Assembly: GCA_958496175.1 (NCBI GenBank)
Contig: OY292279.1
Location: forward strand, 8,618,001 to 8,682,000
Direction of reading: 5' to 3'
Origin: Sisyra terminalis
Taxonomy: Eukaryota; Arthropoda; Insecta; Neuroptera; Sisyridae
Length of the DNA: 64,000 nucleotides
In this document: one piece after another, positions 12,309 to 23,340 of the stretch
Position numbering within the stretch: the stretch's first letter is position 1
How the letters are laid out: every line of letters begins with the position of its first letter
The notes under the pieces: generated by a model
The model's database searches: none
The model's input: the letters and a program-made list of their open reading frames with translations, nothing else
What the model was told of the DNA's origin: nothing
Translations under genes and position numbers: made by a program

Positions 12309-12535
12309 CTCCGTAACTGCTTTGTGATGATTCATCACATACCCATGGTCTTCAAACGGTTTGAAACCACTTGTTGACTCATATCTAAGATTTCCTTGAT
12401 CTTGTCTTAAATTTGACATGAATCGTGACCCAATAACTCCTGGAACTCAACATTCTTAAATTTGACTAGTCTACCTTTGCGTTCTTTGTATATGATATCA
12501 AAATTCCATATTTTAAATCGCCAGAACCAAAATTC
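12290..12535 (-). pseudogene. Mariner-type transposase, N-terminal DNA-binding fragment
   Basis: The minus-strand translation shows KERKGRLVKFKNVEFQELL, HDSCQI, then a stop, KIKEILDMSQQVVSNRLKTM and GM, then two stops. This is the second helix-turn-helix region and linker of mariner transposases (the ...GRP..F.D.ELQ.LL..D..QTQ.E.A..L...Q..VS.RL..MG pattern). The frame is continuous but carries three or more stops. The catalytic domain is absent: the sequence runs into repeat H. Old, inactive copy. Confidence 0.75.
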
Positions 12536-12675
12536 ACATATTTTTTACTAATTTAGCATGCTTCTTGTATAATTCACTAAGCAATCGATTACCATTGGCT
12601 GCATTTTCCTTGATGATGAAACAAAAAATAGTATTTTCCGCAAATAACAATTTGTGGGCATAAAAATTGACATGG

Positions 12676-12790
12676 TCAGGACACAAAGATAGTAATTTGT
12701 TAACACTTTAGTTAAGGTGTAAATGGTAATATCTGAAGAGAAAGGATAATACTTTGACAAGTATATAATTGAATGGTAATCTGTATCCAT
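12676..12790 (+). repeat. Flanking direct repeat of fold-back F, left copy
   Basis: TCAGGACACAAAGATAGTAA, TTGTTAACACTT, GTAATATCTGAAGAGAAAGG and ATACTTTGACAAG recur in the same orientation at 13782-13891. The two copies bracket the inverted-repeat element, so they may be ends of a larger composite repeat or a duplicated target region. Confidence 0.7.
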
Positions 12791-12869
12791 TTAATTTTTA
12801 TTTTTTAATTTAATTTAATCCTTTTCTTATTTGACAAAAAAAATTATTTCCCCAAGTTAAATAAGCCAT

Positions 12870-13760
12870 AATAAAAGCTCATTTCTAAGTAACAATAAGA
12901 CAATGATTGATTCCACCCCAAAGCTTTAATCATTGTTGATTTAATTGGTAGTTAATATTTAAACTGATAAAAATAAATTTCGTTTAGTAAGTTTTTTTAA
13001 GTACGACCCCCTGAATAACTATCCAGAGTTTTGCCAAAGAAATTTCCTGGCTTTCTTGACCAAAATTTGTTATATTCCCTCACCATGCAGAAAACAAACA
13101 TGTCGACTAGAAACTTTGAACAATTTTGTGGAAAATATTGTGTATTTTACACACCAAAGCTGTTCAAAAAAGTGCTACACTATCGTTTACTTGAAGTATT
13201 GTCCATCGTTAGCTATTATCAGCTATTATTATTTCAGCTCTCAGGTAGCATAGGGATTCTTTAAAAAAACAAACCTTATCATTTGAGGCGATCCAGGAAT
13301 CGATTTGATTTCTGAAGTCTTTATAAAATATGATATAATACTCAGTCAGACCATTGTCTCGACAAATGTCTAACAGTTGCGCTTTTAATAATAATTCCGA
13401 TAATAATTCCGACAAGTAAACGATAATATAGCACTCTTTTGATCAGCTTTGGTATATAAAATTACACAATTTTTTCGCAAAACTGTACATAGTTTCTAGA
13501 CAAGCTTTTTTTCAACATGGTGAGGGAATAAATCGAATTTCGGTCGAAAAAGTCAGGTAATTTCTAAGGCAGAACTTCGGATTGTTGTCCAGGGTGTCAT
13601 ACTTACAAATAGTTATTTTAATGTATCGTTATAAATGAAATCTATTTTTATGAGCTTAAGCATTAATGGCCGATTAAATTATCAATTTTTGGAAGTTTTG
13701 AGATGGAACCAAACGTTATCTCATTGTTATTTTGAATTGAACTTTTACTAAAGCTTTTTT
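12870..13760. mobile_element. Fold-back family F, copy B with both arms
   Basis: The left arm at about 12870-13230 is the reverse complement of about 13395-13760. Matching words include ACTATCGTTTACTT with AAGTAAACGATAAT, and CCCTCACCATG with CATGGTGAGGG. The ~165-bp centre (GAGGCGATCCAGGAATCGAT) matches partial copy A at 11590-11700. Open frames at 13031-13264 and 13209-13415 lie in the arms and centre and show no known domain. Probably a non-autonomous DNA transposon. Confidence 0.75.
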
Positions 13761-13781
13761 TGCATTGAAAAATTCGGTATA

Positions 13782-13891
13782 TTAGGGCACATAGAAAGTA
13801 TTTTGTTAACACTTCCGTTTAGTGGCTGATAGTAATATTTGAAGAGAAAGTATAATGCTTTGTCAAGAAAATAATTCAAAGACAATCCGTA
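13782..13891 (+). repeat. Flanking direct repeat of fold-back F, right copy
   Basis: Partner of 12676-12790 in the same orientation (TTTTGTTAACACTTCC, GTAATATTTGAAGAGAAAGT, ATGCTTTGTCAAG). Confidence 0.7.
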
Positions 13892-16344
13892 ATTTTTTTC
13901 TTATCTCATTAAACTTTTTATAAAATCAGTAATATGTATATTAACGATGGCGTTTACACCTTTTCCAAGCTTAATATAAATCAGATTATGAAATACATTG
14001 TACTTTCCCAAAAAAATATATTTATTAACATTTTACCAATTAATCCTGCAGAAAATTTAAGTTTTCCATGCGTTATTTTTGCATTTATTATAACTGCAAA
14101 TCTTTCGCTCAATTGAGCACTAAAGAGTGAATTCAAAATGCTGATTTTGACCAAGTTTTCTTCCCCACAGTTCGTAAACATTGCGTTTAACTATAAGTGA
14201 TAGTTATTAAAGCAAATATTTGACACTATCTACAATAATTAGTGCCAGTTAATTATTATTCCAACCTAAACAAACAAGCCAACACACCAAAATTCATCAT
14301 ATCGTTACCTGCATAATCTCATGTTACCGTGGACGTCTGATTGTGGATCACAATTTATGAATTTCGCAAAATTCGTCTCTGTCCAAATAAAATTAACAAT
14401 CGATGATGGATTTGACGAATTTAAATGAGGATAATTAACGATATCGTTCCGGTGTGATTAAACATGGACGAACCAACAAAATGTTTGAGTTTTTAATTAA
14501 TATTTACGTACGAGTATGTGACAGGTTCATTCATTTTCCATTCATTTTTTTTTTTATATTTTGTCGTTGGTTATCGCTTCGGTGGGATCTTCGTTTCATC
14601 ATGGGGATTAAACGGATTTCCACACCAAGGGTGAACTCGAATTTTCCCAGATATGGATCTCTATTTATGTCGTTTTTATAAAAAAAAATAAAATTTAATG
14701 TTAAACTCACAAGTATGAACGTATAACTCATACAATTTGCATATAAAAATTAAAATCCAATATTTGGAAATTTTATGAGCTTTGAATTCCCATTAGATAC
14801 AAAGTTTCGGCTTTCAAGGGCATTAATGTGACGTTATTGTCATAAAATTATTTTTTTTTAAATTTGATATTGAATAATCTATTTTTCCTAATTGTATGTT
14901 ATTCTAGCAAAGGGGACTTTCTCGAGTGATGGATTAATTTTTTTTACAAATTGCTTCTTTAACATGTCTACAATATGATGATTTTTTTTAAGATTTGAAG
15001 TCGTTCTAAAGATACAAAATTCGAAATAATTTAAACAGCACTTGAAACTTTAAACGTATTTTTCTTAAAACTTTGTTTTTCAAACTTTCCTCCATCATAT
15101 CTCGAGAATGGTTTGATCTACTGACTTCCAATTTACAGGGTAGCCTTAGCCCATGCAGATGGAGGAAATGAACAAAAATCATTGAAAATTTTCAAATATT
15201 TATAATTTTTGTCAACAGAAACATTTTTCTTCAGAAGCCTACTAAAAATTTTATTTTCCATATTTCAGATGATCCAAGTTCATTCCATGCTCTTAGGCTT
15301 ATAGATGAAAACACCGTTTATATAATTTTATAAAAGGCAATTATCGTCTTTTTTTTCGAGACTGATGAGTTTGGAGTGCTATAACTAACATTCTACTGAA
15401 GATTTATGGCTAAAAATTTGTTAACATATGAATAAAATAAAAAGAAATTTATTATTAACAAGCTCAAAGTTCCAACCCTTTTATTGGATCTCAAAAAAAC
15501 ATCCCAAAAAATATCTACATAACAGACCTCTATACGAGAGCACCCCTTTAAGTAATGCTTGAAAAAAATCGATGTTTTTTCTTCAAATTTAGTAGGTTAT
15601 TATTAAAGCTAATACAGCTAAACACAAAAACAAATAAAATATTTTTCTAGAGGAAAAAGAATTACATAGAATGGGTAATGCAACAATCATTCCAAATTTA
15701 CAATCCTTAGCATAGTAATTGAGCTTTGTTTTAAATTTCCTCAAGAAAAAAAGTTTCTAGATTACTAATAATAATGAAATTCAGGAATTTATTTCTTTTT
15801 TCTTATATAAAATTGCCGGAATTACACTTTAGTAGTCCTATTGCTTTAGAAAATGATAATGGCCGGTATTTTCACTCATGAATAGATAGTCTCTTTCCTT
15901 AAGATAGCATTTGATGGAGAAAAACATTTGTTAGATGAAAATACGCATACTTTTCTATTCTCCGGATAAAATTTATCTGGGACTTAGATGTTACTATCTA
16001 AATTGTTTATTTTTTTTTATTCTGCTCTACATTTTCCAACTCCAGAGATTTCAATATGAACGCTAAAGTGCAATCCCGGAGTCTAAGAGTCCTAAAGAAA
16101 ATTGTTGGTTTTCCTAATAAAAAACGATTGTTAGGGAGCAATTTGAGAATAGTAATTAAATTTAAAACATCCCCGACAAAACATCCCCGCTTAAAATACT
16201 CATAAGACAAAATATCTACAACAATTGATCCATTTGATTCAAAAGACTAGGTCTAAGAAGTCAGAGGCGAAGTCCTGATGGCAGTCGAGGAGCGAAACTC
16301 CCCAAAATCAAAAAAAAAAGTCTTAAAATTCACGGTTAGTGTCC
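13892..16344. other. Long AT-rich stretch, nothing firmly recognised
   Basis: No recognisable gene. The minus-strand frame at 16007-16210 (SRSLRVLKK..., ...KTSPTKHPRL on the plus strand) vaguely recalls a LINE C-terminus but is too weak to call. GAGGAGCGAAACTCCCC near 16289 is a small palindrome-like word. Confidence 0.45.
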
Positions 16345-16600
16345 ATTATTAGTAAATTAAGTTATTTTTATAGGTTTTTTTTTGGACTAAAAATATAATA
16401 ATTTTTTTTTCTTAGTGATTTTTATTTGACTTTTGTACAACGTTTCGACGCGTTTCGGAACTTTATTGAGTACATCGTTAAGTCCCGAAAGGTTGTACAA
16501 AAATTAAATAAAAATCATTTCACTTAGAAAAAAAATGATTATATTTCTTAGTCCAAATAAAACCATATGGAAATAACTTAATATTTTAAATGTTTATATA
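16345..16600. mobile_element. Short inverted-repeat element with hammerhead-like arm ends (family T)
   Basis: Left arm at about 16345-16447: TTAAGTTATTTTTATAGG, TTTGGACTAAAAATATAAT, GATTTTTATTTGACTTTTGT, then ACAACGTTTCG. The right arm from about 16485 is the reverse complement: CGAAAGGTTGTACAAAA, AAATAAAAATCATTTC, TTCTTAGTCCAAAT, GGAAATAACTTAA. The inner ends are a degenerate GAAACGTTGTACAAAA on each strand, the same 3' portion as the hammerhead-like motif at 37498-37531. The CTGANGA half has decayed here. Confidence 0.7.
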
Positions 16601-19600
16601 ATTATGAGCTGATTTATTCGCGATTTAAGTAAAACACGAAGCAGAAAAGCAACGTCGTCAGAAATTTCTAAAAAGGATTTTTAAACGATAAACGATAACC
16701 TCGTGTTTCTTTTTTTAAATTTAGAAAAAACAGTCTACAACAGTGAAGAAAAAAATTATTTTTCAAATATAAAGAATCGATAACTCGTAAACTAGAGAAA
16801 TATAAAAAACGCTTATTCTATCTTTTCGCTTTTTTTCGTCAAGATCTATAAGAATTCGTCATCAAATCATGGCACCAAAAGAATCGTAGAATATTTTTTC
16901 AGGGACCTTTAGTCTGCGGATATTTTGTCGAGAGATCAAATGTCATGATTGCTTAAATTTCAAACAGCATACACTTTGATACAAATTTAAGCGTTATAAT
17001 TATCCCAGCCTCATTTTCCATCGAAAGTATCGACAAAACTTTTGAACCATCTTTGAATATTAAGGGTTCCAGTATCTGCGTATCTTTTGTACCAAAAATC
17101 GGTTTGGACCAAGAAAAAGTTATTTAATACAAAAAAAAAATGTTTTTCCGTCGACAAATTGACAATCTTTTCAATTGAATTAAGGAAAAAAAACGGTTAG
17201 ACTTATTCAATTTGAAAGATGTTTCTTGGACTATACAATTAGAGTATTAACTATTTTTATTTGTCATCTCCATTTGCTTATTATAGATTTCAATCCTTAC
17301 CGAATGAATGCAATTAAGAAGATCAAAGCAAGGAGATTTTATGATAAAAAACCTTTTACTAGCATTATATGGGAACAGAAAAAAAAATAGCAAAGACTTT
17401 GCAGACGGGAACGTTTTTCACTGATAAATGAGGTACGAATTTTATTTTTCCCTGCACGGATTATATGACTTTAATCAATAAATCAAATTGAATTAGTGAA
17501 TTAATTTGGTTTTCTAATCTTTTGTAATCTCTCCGATTAACACAAAAGTCTCTATCATTGTCGGGTGGTCCGTGTTATCGTTACACCTATTGTATGTAAA
17601 TTTTGTGTATACATATATGCATGATCGAGTTTAAGTCTGCCATAATTTTTGTAATAGGAAATTAATTTTCCCCCGGAACGTTGTTGTTTTAATGCACAGT
17701 CTCATAATTGCATTTTAGCGTCTGAATCATTTTCACACGTGATACAACGTTCGTTTCGTTAAAGCTTCACTGAAGTAAATGAAAATACGCCATTATTATT
17801 CAGGTATATGCTATTAACCCTGATTGTATAAACAGTGTCTTGGGTATAAAATCCGCTCTCGTTCATTCGCATAAGCGCATATATCAGTTAGGGAATGTAA
17901 TCTGGTTCTAATATCTATTTCTATGGTTATAAAACCCTGTCGAGTTCCACGCCAAATTATTAATCGTGAATATACATGATTCATGGCATATGTCTGGAAT
18001 AGCTCCCAGCAGGAGTATGGCCGGCGCAGAGGTGGGAATGTGGGGTGGTTCACAAGCGCCTTATGCCTATTGTCAAGGCAACATTAAGCTTCTAAGCACC
18101 TGACATCACCTATGATGGTACGATACTCGAAACATACAGTACAGTCCCCGACTGGTGGCGTCCTTATATATATTTTCCTTGCAAAACGCCACAAGAGTGT
18201 TCCTCTTTTATCCCGGTAAACCAAGCCGAGAGTTATATTATGCAACGTACAATATGTGTAAACCTTTAGTTATTACAACCTACATTAATATTTTGTGGAT
18301 TACACAACAAAAGTTGTCGGGGGGTTGTTTGCGTCGTAACTATGTTGCATTTTAAATTATCCAATGCAAATTTTGTTGGGCACCGAGTAACGTAAAATTT
18401 CATTTCATTAAAAAGGTCGCAATGAAAATATATAAAATAATAGCAAATAAATTTTTGAATAGAAGTATTAATGTGCACATTGGGGGGTGTGGGAGACAAG
18501 AAGGGCATTTTACAAAACAATAGTTTCAATAGCGCAATTTTCTTTTGTATGTTAAAACCACTCATATTTATGATATGATGTGGAGTTTTCCAGCGGCGCT
18601 GTGCAATATTGTTTTCGAAAGGGTCGAATTCAATAGGAAAATTAAATGAGAAAAGTTACAGGAAATAAAAACGGGGATAACAAAAAATGTTTACATTTGC
18701 GTGGTTGTTTGGTTATTTTAAAATGAAACGCTAAAGTTGTAAAGTTGAAAAACTAGAGTATGGATGTGGGAAATTTAAAGGGAAGATTTGGGAAATGTTT
18801 TCTTCAAAGAAATCAACTTTATTATTAAGTAATTAATAATGTTCTTGAGAATTTGAACTCAAATAATAGGGCGTTAAAATTTTTAAATCATCTCAACTTT
18901 TCGTTGGTATTTATTTCCAACTTCTTCAGGAGAAATAAAGCATAGTAACAATGCATGTTGTTCAAAGCCAAATTACACAAATAAATTAATTTTTGCTGTA
19001 CAGTATAAAACTAAGATAACAGTGTTAAAAAATACATAAAAAGATTAACCTTACTTTTTGAAGTTAACATCCTCGTTTTAAAATTAAAATTTAAAATTAA
19101 GTGTTGAAACAGGTATTTTAAACTTTGAACTATTAGAGATTTTATGTTCCCAATGAGTTGAAGATCTAAAAAATTTTTTGGGGAGTTGAATTGGATGAAA
19201 TTTTTTTTGGGACCTATGCTACCAATTAATAAAAAAAGGGCTCCAAATCACTGTAAATCTTTAGAAGATTTTAAGAATATTTCCACTGAAAAGAAAAAAA
19301 AGAACTATTATTTTTCTCACTAATGATTTTTTACCAGGAAAATTCTATTTTAATGACCCTAACTTAAATTTTCTAGATATATATTAAATCTCAAAATGCT
19401 TTATGATTAATAATTCTATATCTGAGGAAGAATATTTTTTTTTTAAACTTTGGTGCTCAGCAACTTAGGCCATATGCACCTTAGATATATTTACATAGGT
19501 GAGTTTTTTACATTAAGTATAGATTATATGTAACGGTATTTATCTATGAACATTGAAATTTAGCTAAAATTATTAAAATTAGAGTAAAACTATAAATTTG

Positions 19601-19615
19601 AGATATAAATAATAT
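16601..19615. other. Long stretch without recognisable genes
   Basis: The block at about 17560-18180 is GC-richer and apparently low-copy (for example GGGTGGTCCGTGTTATCG and CCGACTGGTGGCGTCC). It has no recognisable protein motif, and a conserved non-coding role is possible but unproven. The rest is AT-rich with no repeat partner in this window. Confidence 0.45.
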
Positions 19616-19665
19616 GTGAGCACAATGGATTTACACAACAGATTAAATTTTTCACTTGTCACAGA

Positions 19666-20157
19666 TTATATTTTTATATTTGTTTTCTTCAGGGACTGTA
19701 AAATATCCAGGGCGATGGGCGACGATGGTCTAAGGTCTTCCCATCTCAGCGTCCCATTTCTGGATAGAGCCCCGTTACATTCAACCAGAATATGGTTGGC
19801 ATCCAGGACGCTCCTACATATGGAACAAGATTTTTGTTCTTCGCCTGTTAGGATCCATTCATGGGTTTCCCTGGTGTGCCCTGTTCTTAGGCGAGTCATG
19901 GTGACTTGGTCTGTTCTGCTCATGTTCCCATTATAATCTGTTTTCCCAACTTTATCTTTAATCTGTCTAAAGTGAGTTTGTGTCTTGTCCCACTTTTTTT
20001 GCCACGTTTCTGTAATTATTATTGCAACAGTTTTGGCATTGTTGTTGAGTCCTTCTTCATTTATGGGGTATAGATATTTTATGCTACGTGCCTTTTCCAG
20101 GATAATGGCCTGTATAGGGAGAGGTTTGGGTTTATAAATTTTGGTCAGGAACATCTT
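19666..20157 (-). pseudogene. LINE ORF2 C-terminus (post-RNase H tail with CCHC knuckle)
   Basis: The minus-strand frame reads WQKKWDKTQTHFRQIKDKVG, SRTDQVTMTRLRTGHTRETH, then CSICRSVLDANHILVEC, and ends in a TAA near 19664. The W..W...H...IK.KVG block, the RLRTGHTR.TH block and a C-x2-C-x7-H-x4-C knuckle are the usual end of ORF2 in I/R1/Jockey-type elements that carry RNase H. The RNase H core itself is missing, so the copy is 5'-truncated. It is open for the whole fragment. The upstream boundary lies at the Penelope fragment starting near 20163. Confidence 0.85.
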
Positions 20158-20162
20158 TCTCA

Positions 20163-20345
20163 ATGATACCGAATTTCGAAACAAATTTTAAGCCACTACA
20201 TATTTGTAAGAAAGGATCTCATATGAACACCCTAGAAGAATATGAAATATATAAAGCCCACAAATTAAATCCAAATAACATTTATAACGACAAATTATAT
20301 AAAACAAACAACCTATTAGAAATTTGTTTACAACTAACAAAATAG
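20163..20345 (+). pseudogene. Penelope-like element GIY-YIG endonuclease, C-terminal tail, copy 1
   Basis: The frame reads NFETNFKPLHICKKGSHMNT then LEEYEIYKAHKLNPNNIYND. In Penelope-like ORFs the GIY-YIG nuclease ends with this type of sequence: an L-x-x-LEEYEIYK helix holding the conserved Glu, followed by the (I)LND segment with the conserved Asn. Copy 2 at 51612-51926 repeats N-F-E-T-N-F, LHICKKGSH and EEYEI almost exactly. The RT domain and the GIY-YIG start are absent. Family assignment is from remembered motif pattern. Confidence 0.7.
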
Positions 20346-20415
20346 TCATTACTTGATGATGATAGCCAAAAACTGTTAAAACGTGCCGTAATAAAGAAGA
20401 AATTGAATCATAGGA

Positions 20416-20814
20416 CATATATTATTATTTAATAATTGAAGAACAAAACTCTTAAATATGAAAATATCAAAAACAAATTACTTTGTCAAATGTTCACTAA
20501 CTATCAAAAACTATCAAAATTACAGGATAAAAAATACTGTCTTAGATATTGAATTTTTAATCATAAAGAATTTGGGATTTAAACGATAGAAATATTTAAA
20601 TGGAAATATTTTAAAAATCTCAAGATTTACAGTCATTTCAAGTGCAAAGGATGTAAAATTAAACTATAAATACATTTTGAATTTGTACAAACTTTTAAAA
20701 TATTGTAAACATTTAAAATGTTAACATAACAATAACAATGTATATCATAACATTGTTAAAAGTAAATAATACAGTGGTCAATTTTTCATTTCCAAAAAAT
20801 ACATATCGATATTA
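20416..20814. other. AT-rich spacer, nothing recognised
   Basis: No coding or repeat signature apart from A/T-rich words. Confidence 0.5.
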
Positions 20815-20992
20815 TTATCATATGTTCCCAAATTTAAAAAAAACTTTTACGGAGTTGGATTTGAAAATTTTACCGACGTAGAATTTGCCATAAATAGGTG
20901 GATGAGGGAAATTCCAAAAGAGTTATTTGAGGACGACATAAAAAGATAATTTAAAGCTGCAAAACATCGTTGTAATGTTGACGAAAATTAAC
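20815..20992 (+). pseudogene. Mariner-type transposase, C-terminal fragment
   Basis: The plus-strand translation gives HMFPNLKK, a frameshift, then FYGVGFENFTDVEFAINRWM, REIPKELFEDDIKR, a stop, then AAKHRCN and VDEN. Mariner transposases end with a (H)LFP.LK..L.G..F.....V..A...W.......F...I..L..R..KC....G.Y pattern, which this follows. The upstream catalytic region is absent, so this is a short relic. Confidence 0.6.
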
Positions 20993-22231
20993 AAAATAAT
21001 AAACATTTTGCTTAAATTCCTAAACTTTGGAAACATTCCTCGGCATAAGTGGCCAAATGATAATTTTATTTTCAATTAATTTCCACAATAAGTCGAAAAT
21101 AATTAACCGACTTATGAACCGAGAAAATAATCCGGTACAAACAACATTTCCGTTGAATGTCAGCTTTATTAAATCTCGACAATTTAATTTTTCAAATTCA
21201 ATTTGACTTCCGTACCTGTACGTATGTATATATATAAAAAAATCCCCCAAAACTTTCTAAAATACATTTTTGCGACTTATCATTTGCCGTTTTCCAGCCA
21301 CAAAATCCGATGTTTTGTCGTTGTTCTGAAGCAAAAAGCCGTAATCCTGCTGATTTGATTCGCTAGCGAAGAAAAAAGAAATAATGTGAAAACACAAAAG
21401 AAAATAAGCGGATAATGAACGGCAAAGAAAATCATTTGTAAATATACAAAAATAGAGAATTTCATAATACATTCAGTGCGAGGGGATGAAATAAATATAT
21501 ATCTCTAATAAGAAGTTGTGTAGGAAAAAAGCTTACGTAAAGCTCTACGTCAAATGTGTTAAAGAGAACGTGAGCGGAGTCGTTGTCGTGCAATTTATTC
21601 GCGATTTTCTTTCCTTATAATTTCTTGGCAAAAAGCGAAAAAAAAAAATCGAGTGTTTCATTTCGGTCGAGACAGAGCGTTACTTATACCCTTATTATTT
21701 CAAGTGGGATTTAGCCCAGTTATGGGGGCGGCGGCACCCGCGGTGGGCGCACTTCTGCATTTAATTGCTCGGAAAAATGAAATATTTACACAATTTAAAA
21801 GAGCTTGTGGTGTCGCCGGTTGTTCTTCTTGTTGGAGGCTACATATTTGCGCCACTTTCATGCTGCCAGTATATTTGAGGCTATGTACTTTCCGAGTTAT
21901 AAGCCGTCTAATGAGAATCATTAATTAGAGAGTGTCACCAATAAAAGCCCACTCACATGAAATTTCAACCTCAATATTCGGATCGTTCCATTTTCATTTG
22001 GACTTTTCTCCGAATGTCTGAGCAGCTTAGTGAATTGTGAATGAGCACCAACTGAAAAAGTAAGCTCCGCTTTTGAAACATGAAAAGCTCTTTTCCACGG
22101 CGACGAGACGTGATTTTGTTTGTGTGTTAATTTCGAGAGCTTTTTCGATGTAAATTGTGATTAAATTCGCAATGAGGTGAATTTATTTTGCATCCAGTTT
22201 CATTTGATTTTCATTCGTAGAAAAAAAGCAA
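20993..22231. other. No gene recognised; GC-richer island at about 21500-22090
   Basis: The segment around 21540-21930 is markedly GC-richer (GGCGGCGGCACCCGCGGTGG) and open on both strands for 70-90 codons, without a known domain. It has no repeat partner in the window. A conserved non-coding element or an unrecognised exon is possible. Confidence 0.4.
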
Positions 22232-22689
22232 TATTCACCATTTCTGTGATATTAAAAATACCAAACTTTTGTGCGAACCATACAAAATTAGTGCTTTTTT
22301 TGATTGATAGTAACAAAAAAGAAAAAAGCCTGCTGAAGTTCTAACTAAAATCAAAAAAAATTATTCAAAAAACGAAGGGAGTTCGTAAAAAAATCAAACA
22401 AAATGCCAACTGCTAATGCAAAAATTCGATGATTTTTTTTTCGAATACATTGCACTGAACTTTTGCCACCAAACTTCAATGAAAATGATCCTTAGAGTTT
22501 GAAAAGACCTTTGTGAAACCCATTCCTCCTCAATAACAAGTTATTTGGCTAAAACAATGCTTGAATGCCATGTTCATTTATCAATTCTCAAATTTAGCTT
22601 ACTCTCAAAAAATTTCTTCCTTTTTAGTCTCGAATTAGCAATACCACGATAATATATATAAATAAATAAATAAAAAAAATATTTTTTTA

Positions 22690-22890
22690 TTGAATTTAAA
22701 TTGAAAATATTGTATTTTTGTGAATCAAGAAGCCTGATAAAGTTACGATACGTAACGAAACGTAGCTAATTGAATAGTAAAATTATTGAATAAAAAAACC
22801 GACCTTAAACAACCTGAATTGTCTCCTTATTTAAAAAAAAAAAGCTGAGATCTGAATTTTATCATCTTTTAATATTTAATACGACATCTA
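22690..22890 (+). repeat. Family G element, single right arm
   Basis: This region matches 59067-59250 and 39110-39240: AATTTAAATTGAAAATATT, TTTTTGTGAATCAAGAAGCC, ACGAAACGTAGCTAATTGAA, AAACAACCTGAATTGTC, GAGATCTGAATTTTATCATC. No left arm is visible here. It holds a hammerhead-like core in which CTGATGA is CTGATAA. Confidence 0.75.
22734..22765 (+). ncRNA. Hammerhead-like core motif (putative, one core substitution)
   Basis: CTGATAA (22734-22740), perfect hairpin GTTACG-ATA-CGTAAC (22742-22756), then GAAAC (22757-22761). The hammerhead consensus CUGANGA is altered at its conserved G, so this copy is probably inactive. Confidence 0.4.
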
Positions 22891-22971
22891 TAATAATAGT
22901 GAGAAAGTTGTGAAATCTTCTTTAAATTAAATGTGTTGATATCTATTTATTGCTATTTTAAGATATTTTTT

Positions 22972-23330
22972 CCTTCAGATTTACCATAGTTATGTATATT
23001 TGTTAATACCATCAGAAAGAAGAGTTTTCAACGAAAAAAAAAATCTACCGGCGATCTTAAAAAAGCAGATATTTTGCCGTTAAAACTTGCGATTGAAAAT
23101 AAGGTTGCTTTTCGGTATCAAGTCAAAATAAAGTAAATCCAAAAATTTGCCGGAAATCACGATAAACCGTTTTTTACCCTTAAAAACCAACCCCTTCCAC
23201 TTCTGGACGACAGGTCGAGCGTAAATTATTTTTCCTTTAATTGTTGTGATATTCACTTCCTTTTCCAAAAAGTTTCATCCAACTATTATTTTTTTTCAAT
23301 TTTTCCATTTTCTAAGGCTTCTGTCGTGGT
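22972..23330 (+). repeat. Repeat X, copy 1 (uninterrupted)
   Basis: Runs colinear with 26570-26920 followed by 27630-27790. Shared words include AAAAAAGCAGATATTTTG, GATTGAAAAT, GATAAACCGTTTTTTAC, CTTAAAAACC, TTCACTTC-type and ATCC(A/T)ACTATT. At TTAA 23180-23183 it lacks the ~709-bp MITE found at the same place in copy 3. It therefore shows the pre-insertion state. Confidence 0.85.
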
Positions 23331-23340
23331 CTAAAACAAT

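Noticed and set aside
16007..16210. Possible LINE remnant
   Set aside because: Only a vague resemblance (SRSLRVLKK) and no RT motif; too weak to call.
16255..16310. CTGATGG...CGAAAC text suggesting another hammerhead
   Set aside because: No hairpin can form between the two words, and a core base differs.
19616..19936. 106-codon plus-strand open frame
   Set aside because: Antisense shadow of the LINE fragment on the minus strand.
21653..21928. 91-codon open frame in a GC-richer island
   Set aside because: Open on both strands, no motif, no splice or start context that favours coding.
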